Position numbers and translations under genes: made by a program
The notes under the pieces: generated by a model
What the model was told of the DNA's origin: nothing
The model's input: only the letters and a program-made list of their open reading frames with translations
Database searches by the model: none
Source: Paulinella micropora
Lineage: Eukaryota; Cercozoa; Imbricatea; Euglyphida; Paulinellidae
DNA length: 64,000 nucleotides
Direction of reading: 5' to 3'
Assembly (NCBI GenBank): GCA_019918135.1
Contig: WBZZ01001761.1
Coordinates: 70,001-134,000, forward strand
In this document: positions 18,899 to 29,319 of the stretch, piece after piece
How positions within the stretch are numbered: position 1 is the stretch's first letter
How the letters are laid out: each line of letters begins with the position of its first letter

Positions 18899-19267
18899 GC
18901 GTATGGTTGATGCCCTACGGGCAAACTTGAACGATGCAAAGCTTGATCTTTTGACTTCAAAAAAGGATGGAGAAATGCCTATTTCCCCCGACGGTTGGCA
19001 GATTTTGGGGGTATCATTTCATTCCTAACGAACGTCCTCTCAAGCCATCTTGGCTGCGTTTTGATTGTTTTGGTCGGGTGAGCCACGCACGGGCAACGTG
19101 CTCGCTGCGGAGGCAAATGTAGATGCATTTCCTTGCGATCTGTCGACTCCATTTTTTTTTCTGTCCCTTTTTATTTGTTACAGCCAGCAAACGTTGCTCC
19201 GACATGGAGGTCTGTTAGGCAATCGGTGTGTACTGTGACATGGAACAGTGCTTTTTTTTTTCTTAGA
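18899..19267. promoter_or_regulatory. Shared 5' region of the two divergent transposon genes
   Basis: Between ATG 18898 (minus) and the first clear plus-strand exon at about 19268. It holds pyrimidine tracts followed by AG (TTATTTGTTACAG near 19190, TTTTTTTTTCTTAG near 19266) that look like splice acceptors for the plus-strand gene. A small untranslated or leader exon may therefore lie here. No TATA box is evident. Confidence 0.4.
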
Positions 19268-20537
19268 TGTAAACGGTGTCGTGGCTGGTCCATGTCCCAC
19301 AACAGCAAGTGCGTCAACCTCCAGATTTGCGCAAGGATACCGACGGTTCTGTGGTTTCCGATACTTTTCCTGCATTAAGTCCGCAAACTCTCAACTCAAG
19401 CCACGGCCACCGGTCTGGGAAGCAAGAGGCGAACGGAAACAACGCTCACGATGATTTTTTTGCATCAAAACGCAAATCTGTCCTCGAGACTGAACCTGAC
19501 AGCAGTGAGACAGAGCCTAACAGAAAACGAAAGCGAGATTCGCGCGTTCCGCGCGTAGATTTGACTTCTGTCGACCCCAAGCACCGCAAAAGGCTGGAGA
19601 AAAGTAGGAAATATCAGGCCAATAAACGAACATCCAAGCAGGTATCTCAAAAATATCCTGATTACAGGGCATTGCAGGACATGCTTCTTTCCGGTGCGGG
19701 GGAGAGGATGTATCCTGAGACTAGCGCCCTGCTACGCAAGAATAAGGCACAGGCTGCGGCCGCTAGTGCAATAAAGGAGGTGCTGCAAGAGATGCCGGCT
19801 CGGGCCGCTCACAAACAAGCAATCGTAGGCAAACTGAGAGGAAGGATGACCACCCAGGAGTGGAACGACTATTTCACATGCATTAGCCGGGCTTACGCTA
19901 ACAAAGCTGCAAAGGTCGAGAAGCAGTTGGCCGAGAGGAAAGCTAAGGGTGACGTTGTGCCCATCGATATTTTCGCACAGAAGCGAACCAGGGATGAACA
20001 GCGCGAGGGCATCTCCCAGTTGGAAAAGCTCACCACCAAGAAGGTGATTCTAGAGATGATGGGCGCCAAGTCAGGTCGCACAACGCTATACTGGTACGGG
20101 ACTCTCGACAGCTTCCATGACAATTACCGCGACAAAGCTTTCCCGACAATATTTGAGCAAATGGTGATTGCATCGGGCAGTATTGAGAAACTTGTCGTAG
20201 ATTTGCGAGGCACGCAGTGGGTCACTGATAATTCGGCTGCATACATCTGCGGAGGGAAATGCTCCGCAGGCTGCCGGCATTTCTATAAGCCACGAACTCG
20301 CAAAACTCTCACAAAGCTCTTGGATGATGAGAAAGTCTCTTTCCGCTGCATCACTAAGACCGTGCCCTGCAAATGGCATGATAACTACGATAAGTGGAAG
20401 CTCGAGCGCGACAGGGAGCTTGACAAGCTTGCCAAAAACCCCAAGCAGCGTGATCTTATTAACAAGAAGCTTCAAACGCTCAACGAGAATATTAGAAAGT
20501 GCGAGCGCCATTTTCGACAGTACGAAACCCAGCGCAG
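19268..20537 (+). CDS. Transposase-like gene, N-terminal exon
   Basis: Open from the acceptor TTCTTAG at 19267 to the donor GCGCAG|GTGATT. The main frame gives DFFASKRKSVLETEPDSSE..., a basic helical stretch (KHRKRLEKSRKYQANKRTSK) and a domain with TLYWYGTLDSFHDNYRDKAF. Two Cys/His groups follow: CGGKCSAGCRHFY and CITKTVPCKWHDNYDKW, possibly zinc-binding. In an alternative frame at the very start, CKRCRGWSMSHNSKC could be a small zinc motif. The donor joins the next exon in phase (Arg-Ser-Tyr). I infer the transposase role from position and the downstream exons. Confidence 0.65.
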
Positions 20538-21322
20538 GTGATTCATTTTTCGTCGTGAGTTTCATTGGAATGGTTGATGTTGCTTCGCTGCAATGCATTG
20601 TTACTTGGGGGGGGGGGTGAGGGTGGTGAATGTTTGTGACACTCGCCTAAGGTAAATATTTGCGTCCTTTCCAAAACACTTGTATCAGCATCAACATCGA
20701 GCCTGGGGCTAGCTACCCTGCAAATATGAGCTCCCAAATCCTCCTCGTTCCCACAAACCATGACTTGTTCCGACAGGGGTGCGCATATGCGGGGGGAGGG
20801 GGGGTGGTGGTGCATGTTTGTGACACTCGCCTAAGACAAATATTTGTGTGAATTCCAAAACACTTATATCAGCATCAACATTGAGCCTGGGGCTAGCTAC
20901 CCTGCAAATATGAGCTCTCAAATCCTCCTCGTTCCCACAAACCATGACTTGTTCCGACAGGGGTGCGCATATGCGGGGGGGGGGGGTGGTGGTGCATGTT
21001 TGTGACACTCGTCTAAGACAAATATTTGTGTGAATTTCACAACAATTATATCAGCATCAACATCGAGCCTGGGGCTAGCTACCCTGCAAATATGAGCTCT
21101 CAAATCCTCCTCGTTCCCACAAACCATGACTTATTCCGACAGGGTGCGCATATGCCGGGGGGGGGGGGTGGTGTATGTTTGTGACACTCGCCTAAGGTAA
21201 ATATTTGCGTGCTTTCCAAAACACTTATATCAGCATTGCTTGTTTCTCCTTTCCAAGAGGTTTTGGTTATGCTTTTTTGTAGGTATCATCTTTTTTCTTT
21301 GTGTGTGCCTTGAATGTGATAG
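20538..21322 (+). other. 785-nt intron made largely of the minisatellite
   Basis: Starts GTGATTC and ends TGTGATAG. Splicing joins CGC AG to T TAC GTT and keeps the frame. The intron body is the array 20600-21235. Confidence 0.65.
20600..21235 (+). repeat. Minisatellite array in an intron of the rightward gene, about 3.5 units of 181-184 bp
   Basis: GCATATGC recurs at 20783, 20967 and 21148. Sequence and order are the complement of the array at 16608-17430. In each host gene the array therefore has the same orientation relative to transcription. The two arrays could pair as a very long inverted repeat. Confidence 0.9.
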
Positions 21323-22888
21323 TTACGTTCAGGCGCGAATTGAAGCTCTGCAACCCGGGTCGGGCCAGTGGGTGATATATCAGGATTATATATCATGGTA
21401 CTCGGAAAATGGCACGAAAGTAAACGACCTTCTGTTCACCCTTGTCACTCGTGACGCGCACGGCCAGCTCAAGTACGAATATATTCATAACTTAATGACT
21501 ACTGAGACACCGCGGACACCACCCGATATTGCTGGGCTTATCATTTTCGGAGTACCCAGGATGGGGGCAGCGGCGAGCTTTCGTCTTTGCCGGGGCCAGG
21601 CGTGCGGACTGGCGATGGCGGTGGTGATTTTACGAGCAAAGAGTTTATTTACTCGGAATCATGCTACCACGCGCTTTATGGTGTGGACGTGGAGGCGCAC
21701 GTTCTATGTGCGAACCACGCCTGGAATCCCTGCGACGGAGCAAAGCGCAATCTGCCGAAGGTCTTTTCAAAAGACCAGATTGAGCAAGGGATAGGCTTTT
21801 CGCTTGTCGAGGATTGGTTAGAATCTGCGTCTAATGCTGGCTTTGCGAACGTTCGCCTCTACGGGCACGAGAGGGACGTCATCCAAGAGTGGGTCACCCA
21901 GAATCCACTGTCTCCCCGATTACTAACTAGCTGGCAGTTTCGGGAGCTTCGTTCTTTCAAATATTCCCTGCAAACAGCTGCGGGCAAGCAGTTTAGTGTT
22001 CCGGGCGTAGCGTACGGCGCTTTATGCAGCGGCGGCCAAGATGCGGATCGTGTGGTACTTGACTTGAGGAGCGATAAGGAGGCGGGCCTCCGGTGTGAGT
22101 TTTGCACTCAGAGTACGATGGCGCCTAAGGCCGCGCATAAGCAAGGGAAGAAATGCCCAGTTTGGAGAGGCGGGGCGACTGGCATCAGCTCCGGCTTCGT
22201 CCTGGAACAGTCCGAGGCTACTGCCAACATGGGGCGCGAGGAGAAGATTCGCTATTTCAATAGGCTGGCCAGGCAGAGGAGCCAAAAGAAAAAGCAAGGC
22301 AAGACGGGCCAGGGGGGCCATTTTTCACGCATGACAAAGGCTCAATGTATTGCTTTGCTGCAGAAGTTAGGTTTGCCCACGGAGGGCAAGGTGGCGGAAC
22401 TGCGGGAGCGTCTGAACAGCGACGTCTCGCAAGGTTCCGACAAGCCCAAGGCTAAGGCGAAGCGCTCTAAGTCTGGCAAGCGGGGCAAGAGGAAGAGTGG
22501 GAAAGCTGAGGCTGCAAGCCCGCCAGCTGCTAAGAAACGCAAAAGCTCGTCGAGGTATACGTCTGGTGTGGCAGGGCTTACCGTTTGCTTACTTTTTGAA
22601 ATTGTTCTTGCAATTAATTTTTTTTTTGTTTGGACAGTGCCAGGGACGGTGAGGAAGACCAGAGGCAAACGCGTTTACTATTCAGGGCAAGACGAAGACG
22701 GAGAAGGTGATAGCGAGGACGGGAAAGCTGTGGAGCCCTGGAGATGCAACACGTGCGGGTTTGAGAACCGAACGCATTCGTATTTTGTTGAAGGATGAGA
22801 GTTGTGCGAGCGTGCTGCATCTAGTGACAGCGACGAAGCAGACGAAGAGAGCGATGATGAAGACTTGTACCAGGATGATTCCGTTTAA
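21323..22888 (+). CDS. Transposase-like gene, catalytic and C-terminal exons
   Basis: Part 1 (21323-about 21560): ALQPGSGQWVIYQDYISWYS, NGTKVNDLLFTLVTRD, with an Asp in QDY. A frame change near 21500-21570 (small intron or indel) leads to part 2: GVRTGDGGGDFTSKEFIYS and then HVLCANHAWNPCDGAKRNLP. The three Asp-containing blocks (QDY, TGDGG, NPCDGAK) resemble a DDE/D transposase fold seen in several eukaryotic transposons; I infer this. A SAP-like motif follows (CIALLQKLGLPTEGKVAELR), then a Lys-rich tail and an 83-nt intron (22555-22637). A zinc-ribbon-like WRCNTCGFEN and an acidic end reach TAA 22886-22888, the last part in another frame after 22798. Confidence 0.62.
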
Positions 22889-23297
22889 ATTCGTCTGCTT
22901 CTGTCGCTGTTTGTTTGACCAGCAAGGTGGCGGTCGAAGCAAGCGTACACGCTCTCCTCCCTTCCCCCCCCCCCCCCAAACCGTGCTAAGTCGTAAGTAA
23001 GTACACGTCAAGACTATTAAATTAGAATAAGTGTGTTGAATTTCAGCAGAAAGATTGGTAAAAAAAAAAACGATCTAGCAAAAAAATTACAACTTAAAAG
23101 GTCATTCTGGGGTTTAGCTGACATAGCTGAGATTTAGCGTACATACAAGGTGCCGACCGGCTAAGTACAGCAAGGAGTTTTGTAATTAAAACTCTTTATT
23201 AATATGTTTTCTTTACATCCAAACGTTTTAAAAGCAATAATTAATGGATTCAATGATATCTGAACAAGTACGGAAAAAAATGAAAGGTCGCAAAAAA
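22889..23297. other. Non-coding right arm of the transposon
   Basis: Contains a poly-C run (22966-22977) and AT-rich DNA. No gene is seen. Confidence 0.6.
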
Positions 23298-23330
23298 GTA
23301 CGACCGGCGCCTTATTATTTACCATAGCGT
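23298..23330 (-). repeat. Right terminal inverted repeat
   Basis: Complement of 4363-4398 with one mismatch and a 3-base gap; the element ends ...TTATTTACCATAGCGT. Confidence 0.82.
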
Positions 23331-23334
23331 CAAG
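23331..23334. other. Target site duplication CAAG, right
   Basis: Partner of 4359-4362. Confidence 0.8.
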
Positions 23335-23990
23335 ATCAACGCCTCCCTGTATCCTCGGCATCACAGATCCTTCGGACGGACGAGCATAGCGCCCGCTCAT
23401 TCCTACAATGGACGAGGATGCACGGGGGTATTGAACAATTAATATCAATGCCTCCTTGTATTCTCGGGATCACAGATCCACAGGACACACTAGGGCCGAG
23501 ACAAGTACTGGGGACGTGGAACCTCAGAATTGCGTGGAGATTTGTTTCAGATTGGATACAAATCGCCCAGTAATGCCAGGATCACAGATCCTTTAAGAGG
23601 GACCAGAGCTGTTTCACGTGCTTGCGACCTTGAATCTCGTAAGGTTTCAAGGACACGAGCACCTCATCCGAAGGTCACAGACCCGAAAAGAACATGGCGA
23701 TGGGGACACGGAACTCTGCAAGTACTCGGAGGTATGCTTCAGAGCGGATGCATATCCCCCGGCACTGCCAGGATCACAGATCCTTAGAGTGTTGCTAGTG
23801 GTACTTCTGCCGATCCAGTCGCTTAAGACAGGGTCGGGCGAAGTACAACTGTCGGACCTCCGTCCCACTGAAGGCATCCAATGACCACAGCTGCCGAACG
23901 TGCGCACGACCCTGAACCGAGCGAGGTTACAAGGGCGCGAGCACCCCCGGGTCAAAGACCTGGGAAGGCACGGCGAAAGGACAAGGCGTC
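23335..23990. repeat. Foldback repeat cluster, right flank
   Basis: 23335-23370 completes the unit interrupted at 4362. An intact unit follows (about 23385-23480): CTCATTCCTACAATGGACGA, GATGCACGGGGG, then CCTCCTTGTATTCTCGG and ATCACAGATCC. Further right, CAGGATCACAGATCCTT recurs at about 23571 and 23767, and the block around 23620-23660 (ACACGAGCACC) recurs diverged at about 23907-23948. Related but unequally spaced copies. Confidence 0.7.
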
Positions 23991-25899
23991 TGGGTGTTAT
24001 GGCAACAAGCACATTCATTACCGTTGTACGTCTATGGCAGATCGCCATAGAAGGGGGGGAGGAGGTAGTTCAAAATTCAAATTCAAATTTGAACTCGAAT
24101 TTGACTCCAAACTCAAATTCGAATTTTGTAAGGCGCGTAACGTACAAGCGGGAATGAAGGGCAGAGTCGGAACGTAAGGATCAGAAAAAGACTACGGCCT
24201 AACGGCTGGTAGTGTTTACTCAATGATGTGACTCCTAAGAAGTCAGACACTCTTGAGAAACGGATCCGGGGAGGAAACTCTCAACCGACGATATTTACCA
24301 ATCTACCCCTATTAGCTACGGTTCCCGCATAAGACGGGGAGGGGGGATTGTAGGCGTAGATAGGTAAATATGCGACCTTTTCTTATACCCCTATACACAG
24401 TGATGTAAAGAAGAGCTATATCTCTTTAAGATGTAGTTATATCCGTTTTTATTTATATACTTTTGAGCCGGTTGAAAACGATAATATTACGATTCATAAC
24501 CGGTACTACTTTTTTAAGCCGTCTAATATTATCGTTAGGGGTGGCACTGGGAAATGCCTCTCTTTTTCCTTTTTGTTGCTGGCTCTGACAGTCTCCTACA
24601 TTTTCCGCCATACTGGTTTCCTCTCTTTGCAGAGGAGGAAGATTAGGTTATTTTCAGAGTGCTGTGGAATTGGATGGATTAATACCCCGGCTTGCAATAA
24701 ATAATATCTTTTGATTATAACCGACAAAACTATACAACTCTTCAAGTAGGCAGATACAACGAACTCTTACTTAGAACACTATGGCTGCTTTGAGTCCTGA
24801 CTCTGTGAGAGCAGGTGAAATACCAGTAAATAGTAGAGAGGTCACTTCGTTTATTTACATAATTTCGAACTCTTTGCAGGCTTGGGTTCAACGCCGACGG
24901 TACGATCCAGTGTAGAACGTAGATTGTGAGGTCTCCAGTTCTCAAACGGATGGTATCTTTCAGTTTCGAGTTAAAAGTCATAAACGGATAGTGTTGGGTT
25001 GGTGAAAATTCGAAAGTCTAACGGATTTGTGAAGGCTAGGCAAGAATGAATGGTGAGTCACTGACGGGAAAATGCGTCAAATATTGTTTTCCGTTCTCTT
25101 GTCCTTGTCCACAAATTTACCGCACATGCGTGCTCACGGGAAATCGGTGAAAATGCAATATATGGAGGAAAAAGGCAATAGTCGATCTTTTGAAATCATT
25201 TCTGAACGGCAATAGTCGTTCCTCCATGACTTGATCGTTTGAAATCATTTCTGAACGGAATCGAATACTAGTTAGTGAAGTGGAAACGTCGTGCAGAGGA
25301 GAATCTAATGAACCGGTCAAAAAGAGTGACTTATCAACGGTAAAGGTTTTGGCTGGTCGTTAAGGTGCTCAGTCTATAGCTCCCCCCCCCCCAGACCTAA
25401 CAGTTGAGTTGAGTTGCGTACAGAATGAGTGATTAACGAACGAAGTATGTTCTCTCGCTAAAAAAAAAGTGTTTAAAAGGAAAAAGAGAGGTGGATGAGT
25501 CTCTTAAACCATAGGAGAGTAAAAGAATGATGCGTCTATACTGGCGCGATGTGGGTGATGATCAGCCGGGGCCGGATATCCATGATTTGCAGCGGGACTG
25601 GGACAATTGAGGCGCAGTAGCGAGCGATGATATCGGGGGGCGATGTCGAGCCATAGAAAATTAGGTTGCCGGGTATCACATAGCCGAGATGAAATAATGA
25701 AGCACCAAGTATGCCGTGCCGATATAACCACTGAGGGTTTCAATTTCGATGAGAATAATTGTTGACCTGCAGGCACAGGAGGCGATCAAGGACTTACAAG
25801 GACACGCCGGTCATGGCGTAATGTTTCTAGGGACGATGACGGTTCAAGTGGGAAAAGCGCTGGGCGGGGGGCGGGTGAAGCCATTACGATGGGTAAAAC
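23991..25899. other. No gene; hairpins and retroelement-type boundary signals
   Basis: 24061-24126 is a run of TTCAAATT/AATTTGAA palindromic units. 24289-24306 (ATATTTACCAATCTAC) and 24356-24371 (GTAGATAGGTAAATAT) form a stem around a 50-base loop that contains a purine tract GGGGAGGGGGGATTG (about 24337-24351), similar to a polypurine tract before an LTR. 24478-24490 (AACGATAATATTA) pairs with 24525-24537. From 25500 on there are short, broken frames that may be decayed Gypsy pol. Confidence 0.5.
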
Positions 25900-26334
25900 C
25901 CACTTGAGAGTGAAAAGGGGTGGCTATTCCTTGGACTTTGCTTGCTTGCCCTTCTCTTGGGCCATTTAAGATTGTACGGCAGACACTTGTCAGGTGCGTA
26001 CAATTATAAGATAGCGCCCACGGGGGCACGAGGAAGGGAACAGATTGTTCATGTGCGGCGATTGGCCAAGTTTAGTCCTTATTTGCTGGAGGACGCGAAT
26101 GAGGAGCAAGCGTTGAGGCGCATTGCACCGGCGTTTAGGCAGCCGCCATCATTGCTTACGCGTAAGGAGCGTGAGGAGGCGCTGCGGAAGCAGCAAGAGG
26201 AAGGCAAAGTGGAAGCGAAACATGCGGGTCGGGACGACAACGCATTGGCGGATGCCAATGATAAAAACGATATCCTTAAGCCTGCGAAGCGGTACAGGGC
26301 CGTAAGGGTACGGTATGGAAGAAGCCGTGGATAG
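25900..26334 (+). pseudogene. Gypsy-type integrase C-terminal end, frameshifted
   Basis: One frame ends SLGPFKIVRQ and the next continues SGAYNYKIAPTGARGREQIVHVRRLAKFSPYL. This is the pattern of the Gypsy/Ty3 integrase C-terminus (G.P..I....G.Y.L........VHV.RL..F). A Gln/Glu/Arg-rich and charged tail follows, to 26334. The core of the integrase is not recognisable upstream. Confidence 0.65.
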
Positions 26335-26394
26335 CAGGCAGGGATGTGGCTAAGATCGAATGGCAGGTAGATAAATTCTATCTGTGTCGGCCAC

Positions 26395-27244
26395 ATGAGG
26401 GATACGATTATGGATAAGGACTTCGATCGTTTCTTTTTCATGCAAGTTACGTATGTACAGCCCAAGACACGGGTACGAGCTGCGTTGGGGTTGGCACCAA
26501 CAATGCAGTTTTGGAGAAGTAAAAGTGAGGTCGAGCTCACATGGGATAGGATCTTTGCACCTGTGTTTCGAGACGGGGAAGGCTTGGAACAGTGGGATGC
26601 GTCCATCGAGAAGGACGACGAGGATTTCACACCTTGGACGGTGCAGCTGATGCCGAGGGTAGTTCTGGATATGCAGTTTGGTTTAACGGAGGAACGAAGG
26701 ATTCTGCTTCGCATATGGGACGAGGTCCAGAGCGCGGGTATATCATTCTTACTGGTGGGTGCACCGAAGTGTGATAAGGAAGTTGCGGCGAAGAAGAGGA
26801 AAGCAAAACAGGTGCCGCTTTCAACGGAGGAGCACAAGGGTCGTGGAAGACTGCGAAAGCGAGTCAAAACGTGACCGTGATTATGGGGATTGGAACGGAG
26901 TCTGATGTCGCTTACGGATCATCAGCTACTTTTTCTTTTCGACTGGAAGGGGAGATCAAGGGATGGCATTTACATCAGATGCCAGAGGAAGGATAGAGCC
27001 GCTGGAGCTCGGGGGCACGAGTTCTCACGGATGAGACCACTGGACGTGGACTAATTATTTTTATTTGTTCGACAGCCGCAATGCCTTATATCATGTGTCG
27101 GTCGGTCGAGAGCGCCGGAGGCTTCGAATGAGGAGTCAGTCTTCAGCGTGGGGGTCGACCGCTTGCCGCGCCAGCGGCTTCCCCCTAAGGGGGAAAAGGG
27201 CAAATTCCAGCGGCGGCGCATGGGCGGCTGGGAGCCGGGGAGCT
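26395..27244 (+). pseudogene. Unrecognised ORFs downstream of the Gypsy integrase end
   Basis: 26395-26874 gives 159 codons (FDRFFFMQVTYVQPKTRVRA, MPRVVLDMQFGLTEERRILL, a Lys/Arg tail). Then 27129-27244 gives ESVFSVGVDRLPRQRLPPKG in another frame. They follow the integrase end on the same strand and may be an extra 3' ORF of the same element. No domain is recognised. Confidence 0.4.
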
Positions 27245-28130
27245 AAGAGACTCGGGCGGCGACTTCAAGGGATCAAGGGAGCGGGGGAGCGCGCGGTGGG
27301 CGGCTCTACCACTGTGACTTTTTGACCTTCTATCATAAGTCGAGTTTTTGAGCGTGCACGTGACTTCAATCAGCATAGAGTTAGTGCATATAGTTGTTAG
27401 TACGGCTCCGTTAATTTCTGAATAGGGATACAATATTTACCATCATATATGCGAAGTTAGTAGCATAAGGTAGATGTGGCCGTTATTCCTAAATAGGGGG
27501 AGCAATGGACAATTTTATTAATAATAGTATTTAGTCATACCGGCCCACCCCAAGGACAATTACCTATTTTACCTATATCACTCTATGTGTAACGGTGAAT
27601 TCAAAGCTTGGCGGTTTGGGGTGTGGCGCTTAGTGACGTCTCAGTATTATTCAAAATCTCTCAGTAAAAGTAAAGTTCGGAACCCTCTTGTCTAGTGCGT
27701 ATTTCCGACTTCATTAATAATTCACTGAAAGAAAGCGTTCCATTCAGTTTCTACTATCACTCAGTAGGCTAGCTTCCCTCAGCCGATCTTTTTAGCCATT
27801 CATTCAACTTTGTCTGTGGTTATAGTATAGCCGGGACCACTACTACTGCGGCACAACAACAACTTCAATTTTTGAAAGCATTAGCCTCTTTCGACTCTGT
27901 GGTGGACACAGTGACCTTGTATGCAGCTAACATACTTTGCAACTTTATTTTTATGCTTGGAATACCATATATGTCACTAGGATGGTCGTTTCCAATCAAA
28001 CAATTAAACTGAGTCGAGGAGCGAACTCCTCTCATAGCTTTTGAAAGTGATTTTTTTGTAACCCGGTCAGAACAGCTACTCTGACACTTAGTCGTAGCTC
28101 AAGGGTAGAGGGGCAGACCAAGCATAAGAG
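27245..28130. other. No gene; possible LTR
   Basis: TAAATAGGGGGAGCAATGG at about 27492-27510 looks like a polypurine tract followed by an LTR start. No second copy is visible in the window, so the LTR is unproven. Confidence 0.35.
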
Positions 28131-28370
28131 TCAAGTAACGACAAGTCGGACGACACTCAATGCCACTATGTATTGTGCGGGCCGGCCGATAATCCCTTCA
28201 CCGCCCGGGTCGTAGAACCACTTGCGCACCGCACGCTCCACCAACTTGAATCGCCATTCCGGGTCCGAGTCGCTGTCTTGATCACTATCCGCGCCCCGGC
28301 CGCGCCCTTGAGAGTCGTTGGCCTTCTCCACGCTCCTCCGATCCTCCGACTGCAAGGAGGACAATAGCAA
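28131..28370 (-). CDS. Unrecognised small ORF
   Basis: Seventy-nine codons on the minus strand: an acidic Asp/Ser stretch (DSDQDSDSDPEWRFKLVE), then RAVRKWFYDPGGEGIIGRPA. Codon use and composition look protein-like, but there is no recognised family and the frame could be part of a retroelement. A purine run AAGGGGGG lies just right of it (28380-28387). Confidence 0.3.
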   Translation of the reverse strand: MLLSSLQSEDRRSVEKANDSQGRGRGADSDQDSDSDPEWRFKLVERAVRKWFYDPGGEGIIGRPAQYIVALSVVRLVVT

Positions 28371-28489
28371 CGTACTCTTAAGGGGGGATTTGCAGGACAG
28401 GTGTCAGCCAGTCAGGAACACCGTGACACAACAGGCAGGGAACAACAACCTTTCGGGAGTGGAAAAGTAACTTCAGATATCTGAAAAAA

Positions 28490-29280
28490 ATGAAAAATAG
28501 AAATGAGTCAAGCAACATACCTTACTACAGCGGTAGGGAAGACTGGGAAGACTTTGAACGTGGTCTGATGCTAGAGGCAGTTAGGAAGGACCTTAAAGGT
28601 GGATTTGAGGACCTGAAGGGGCACAAGTTAGAAGTACATCGTGCCAACCTACGAGGGCTGCACATGGCAGGCAAAAACGTACCAGACTTAGAATATGAGT
28701 CACTGGGAAAAACATGCCAAGAAGAAGGCAGCAGTAACAACAGCCAGCAGCAGCTATGCAAACGGAATGTTAAACAGTGTTTTGGGGCTGTCGGGGAGTG
28801 CAAGCAATGAAGAGGAAGAGACTGCTATGCCAGGCTTGGATGATGCAGAAGATGAGTCGGAAGACAGTCAAGCCTCCGAAGACTCTGATGCAGGGGAGGA
28901 GCAAGAAGAAAGAGATGTAAGAGAAGAAGAGAGCTCAGGCAGCACTACAAAACGTGAATCTGCCTCCAGGAAGTATGAGGAGGAAAGGAGAGGAAATCGA
29001 GGAGCCTCTCCCTCTCAATCGTCCGGTACCTCTGGCAGTGCAGACGTAAGTGGCAGTGGCGAGGCAAAAGGACCAACAGCGGGACTCTCTACAGCTGCAG
29101 CAACGGAAAAGAAGGCAGATGCCAAGGTGCGCAAGAAGAAGCGTAAAGAACGGCAACTCGTGGTAAGCTATGACGACAGTCTATTAGTAGCAGTAAGAGA
29201 GAAGAGGGTCACCAGGAGTTATTCACTCTCATCTATACACATCTCAAGGGAGAGGCAAAGAGATTGGTCACAGATCTAGT
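28490..29280 (+). pseudogene. Copia-2 Gag, N-terminal part
   Basis: First frame: IPYYSGREDWEDFERGLMLE, the usual Copia Gag opening (L.G.ENY..W...M). After a frameshift near 28700 comes DLEYESLGKTC / KHAKKKAAVTTASSSYANGM and a long acidic Glu/Asp/Ser stretch, then Lys/Arg (KVRKKKRKERQLVV). It ends TAG 29277-29279. Confidence 0.7.
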
Positions 29281-29319
29281 CAGAGATGGAACACCGGAAT
29301 TTGGGCAACACCCGACGCT

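Larger units (their letters stand above)
4363..23330. mobile_element. Large TIR DNA transposon with two divergent spliced genes
   Basis: The ends are inverted repeats starting ACGCTATGGTAAATAATAA (4363-4398 and 23298-23330) flanked by CAAG duplications. Inside are a leftward multi-exon gene (18898 to 5579) and a rightward transposase-like gene (about 19268 to 22888) sharing one intergenic region near 18900-19260. Inverted minisatellite arrays (16608-17430, 20600-21235) lie in introns of the two genes. A Copia element at 7472-15196 is a later nested insertion; without it the transposon would be about 11.2 kb. I cannot place it in a named superfamily. A 4-bp duplication, two genes and a DDE-like transposase are compatible with several. 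Confidence 0.78.

Noticed and set aside
22562-22637. Apparent transmembrane segment in the transposase-like protein
   Set aside because: The hydrophobic residues come from reading through an intron (GTATACG...TTGGACAG).
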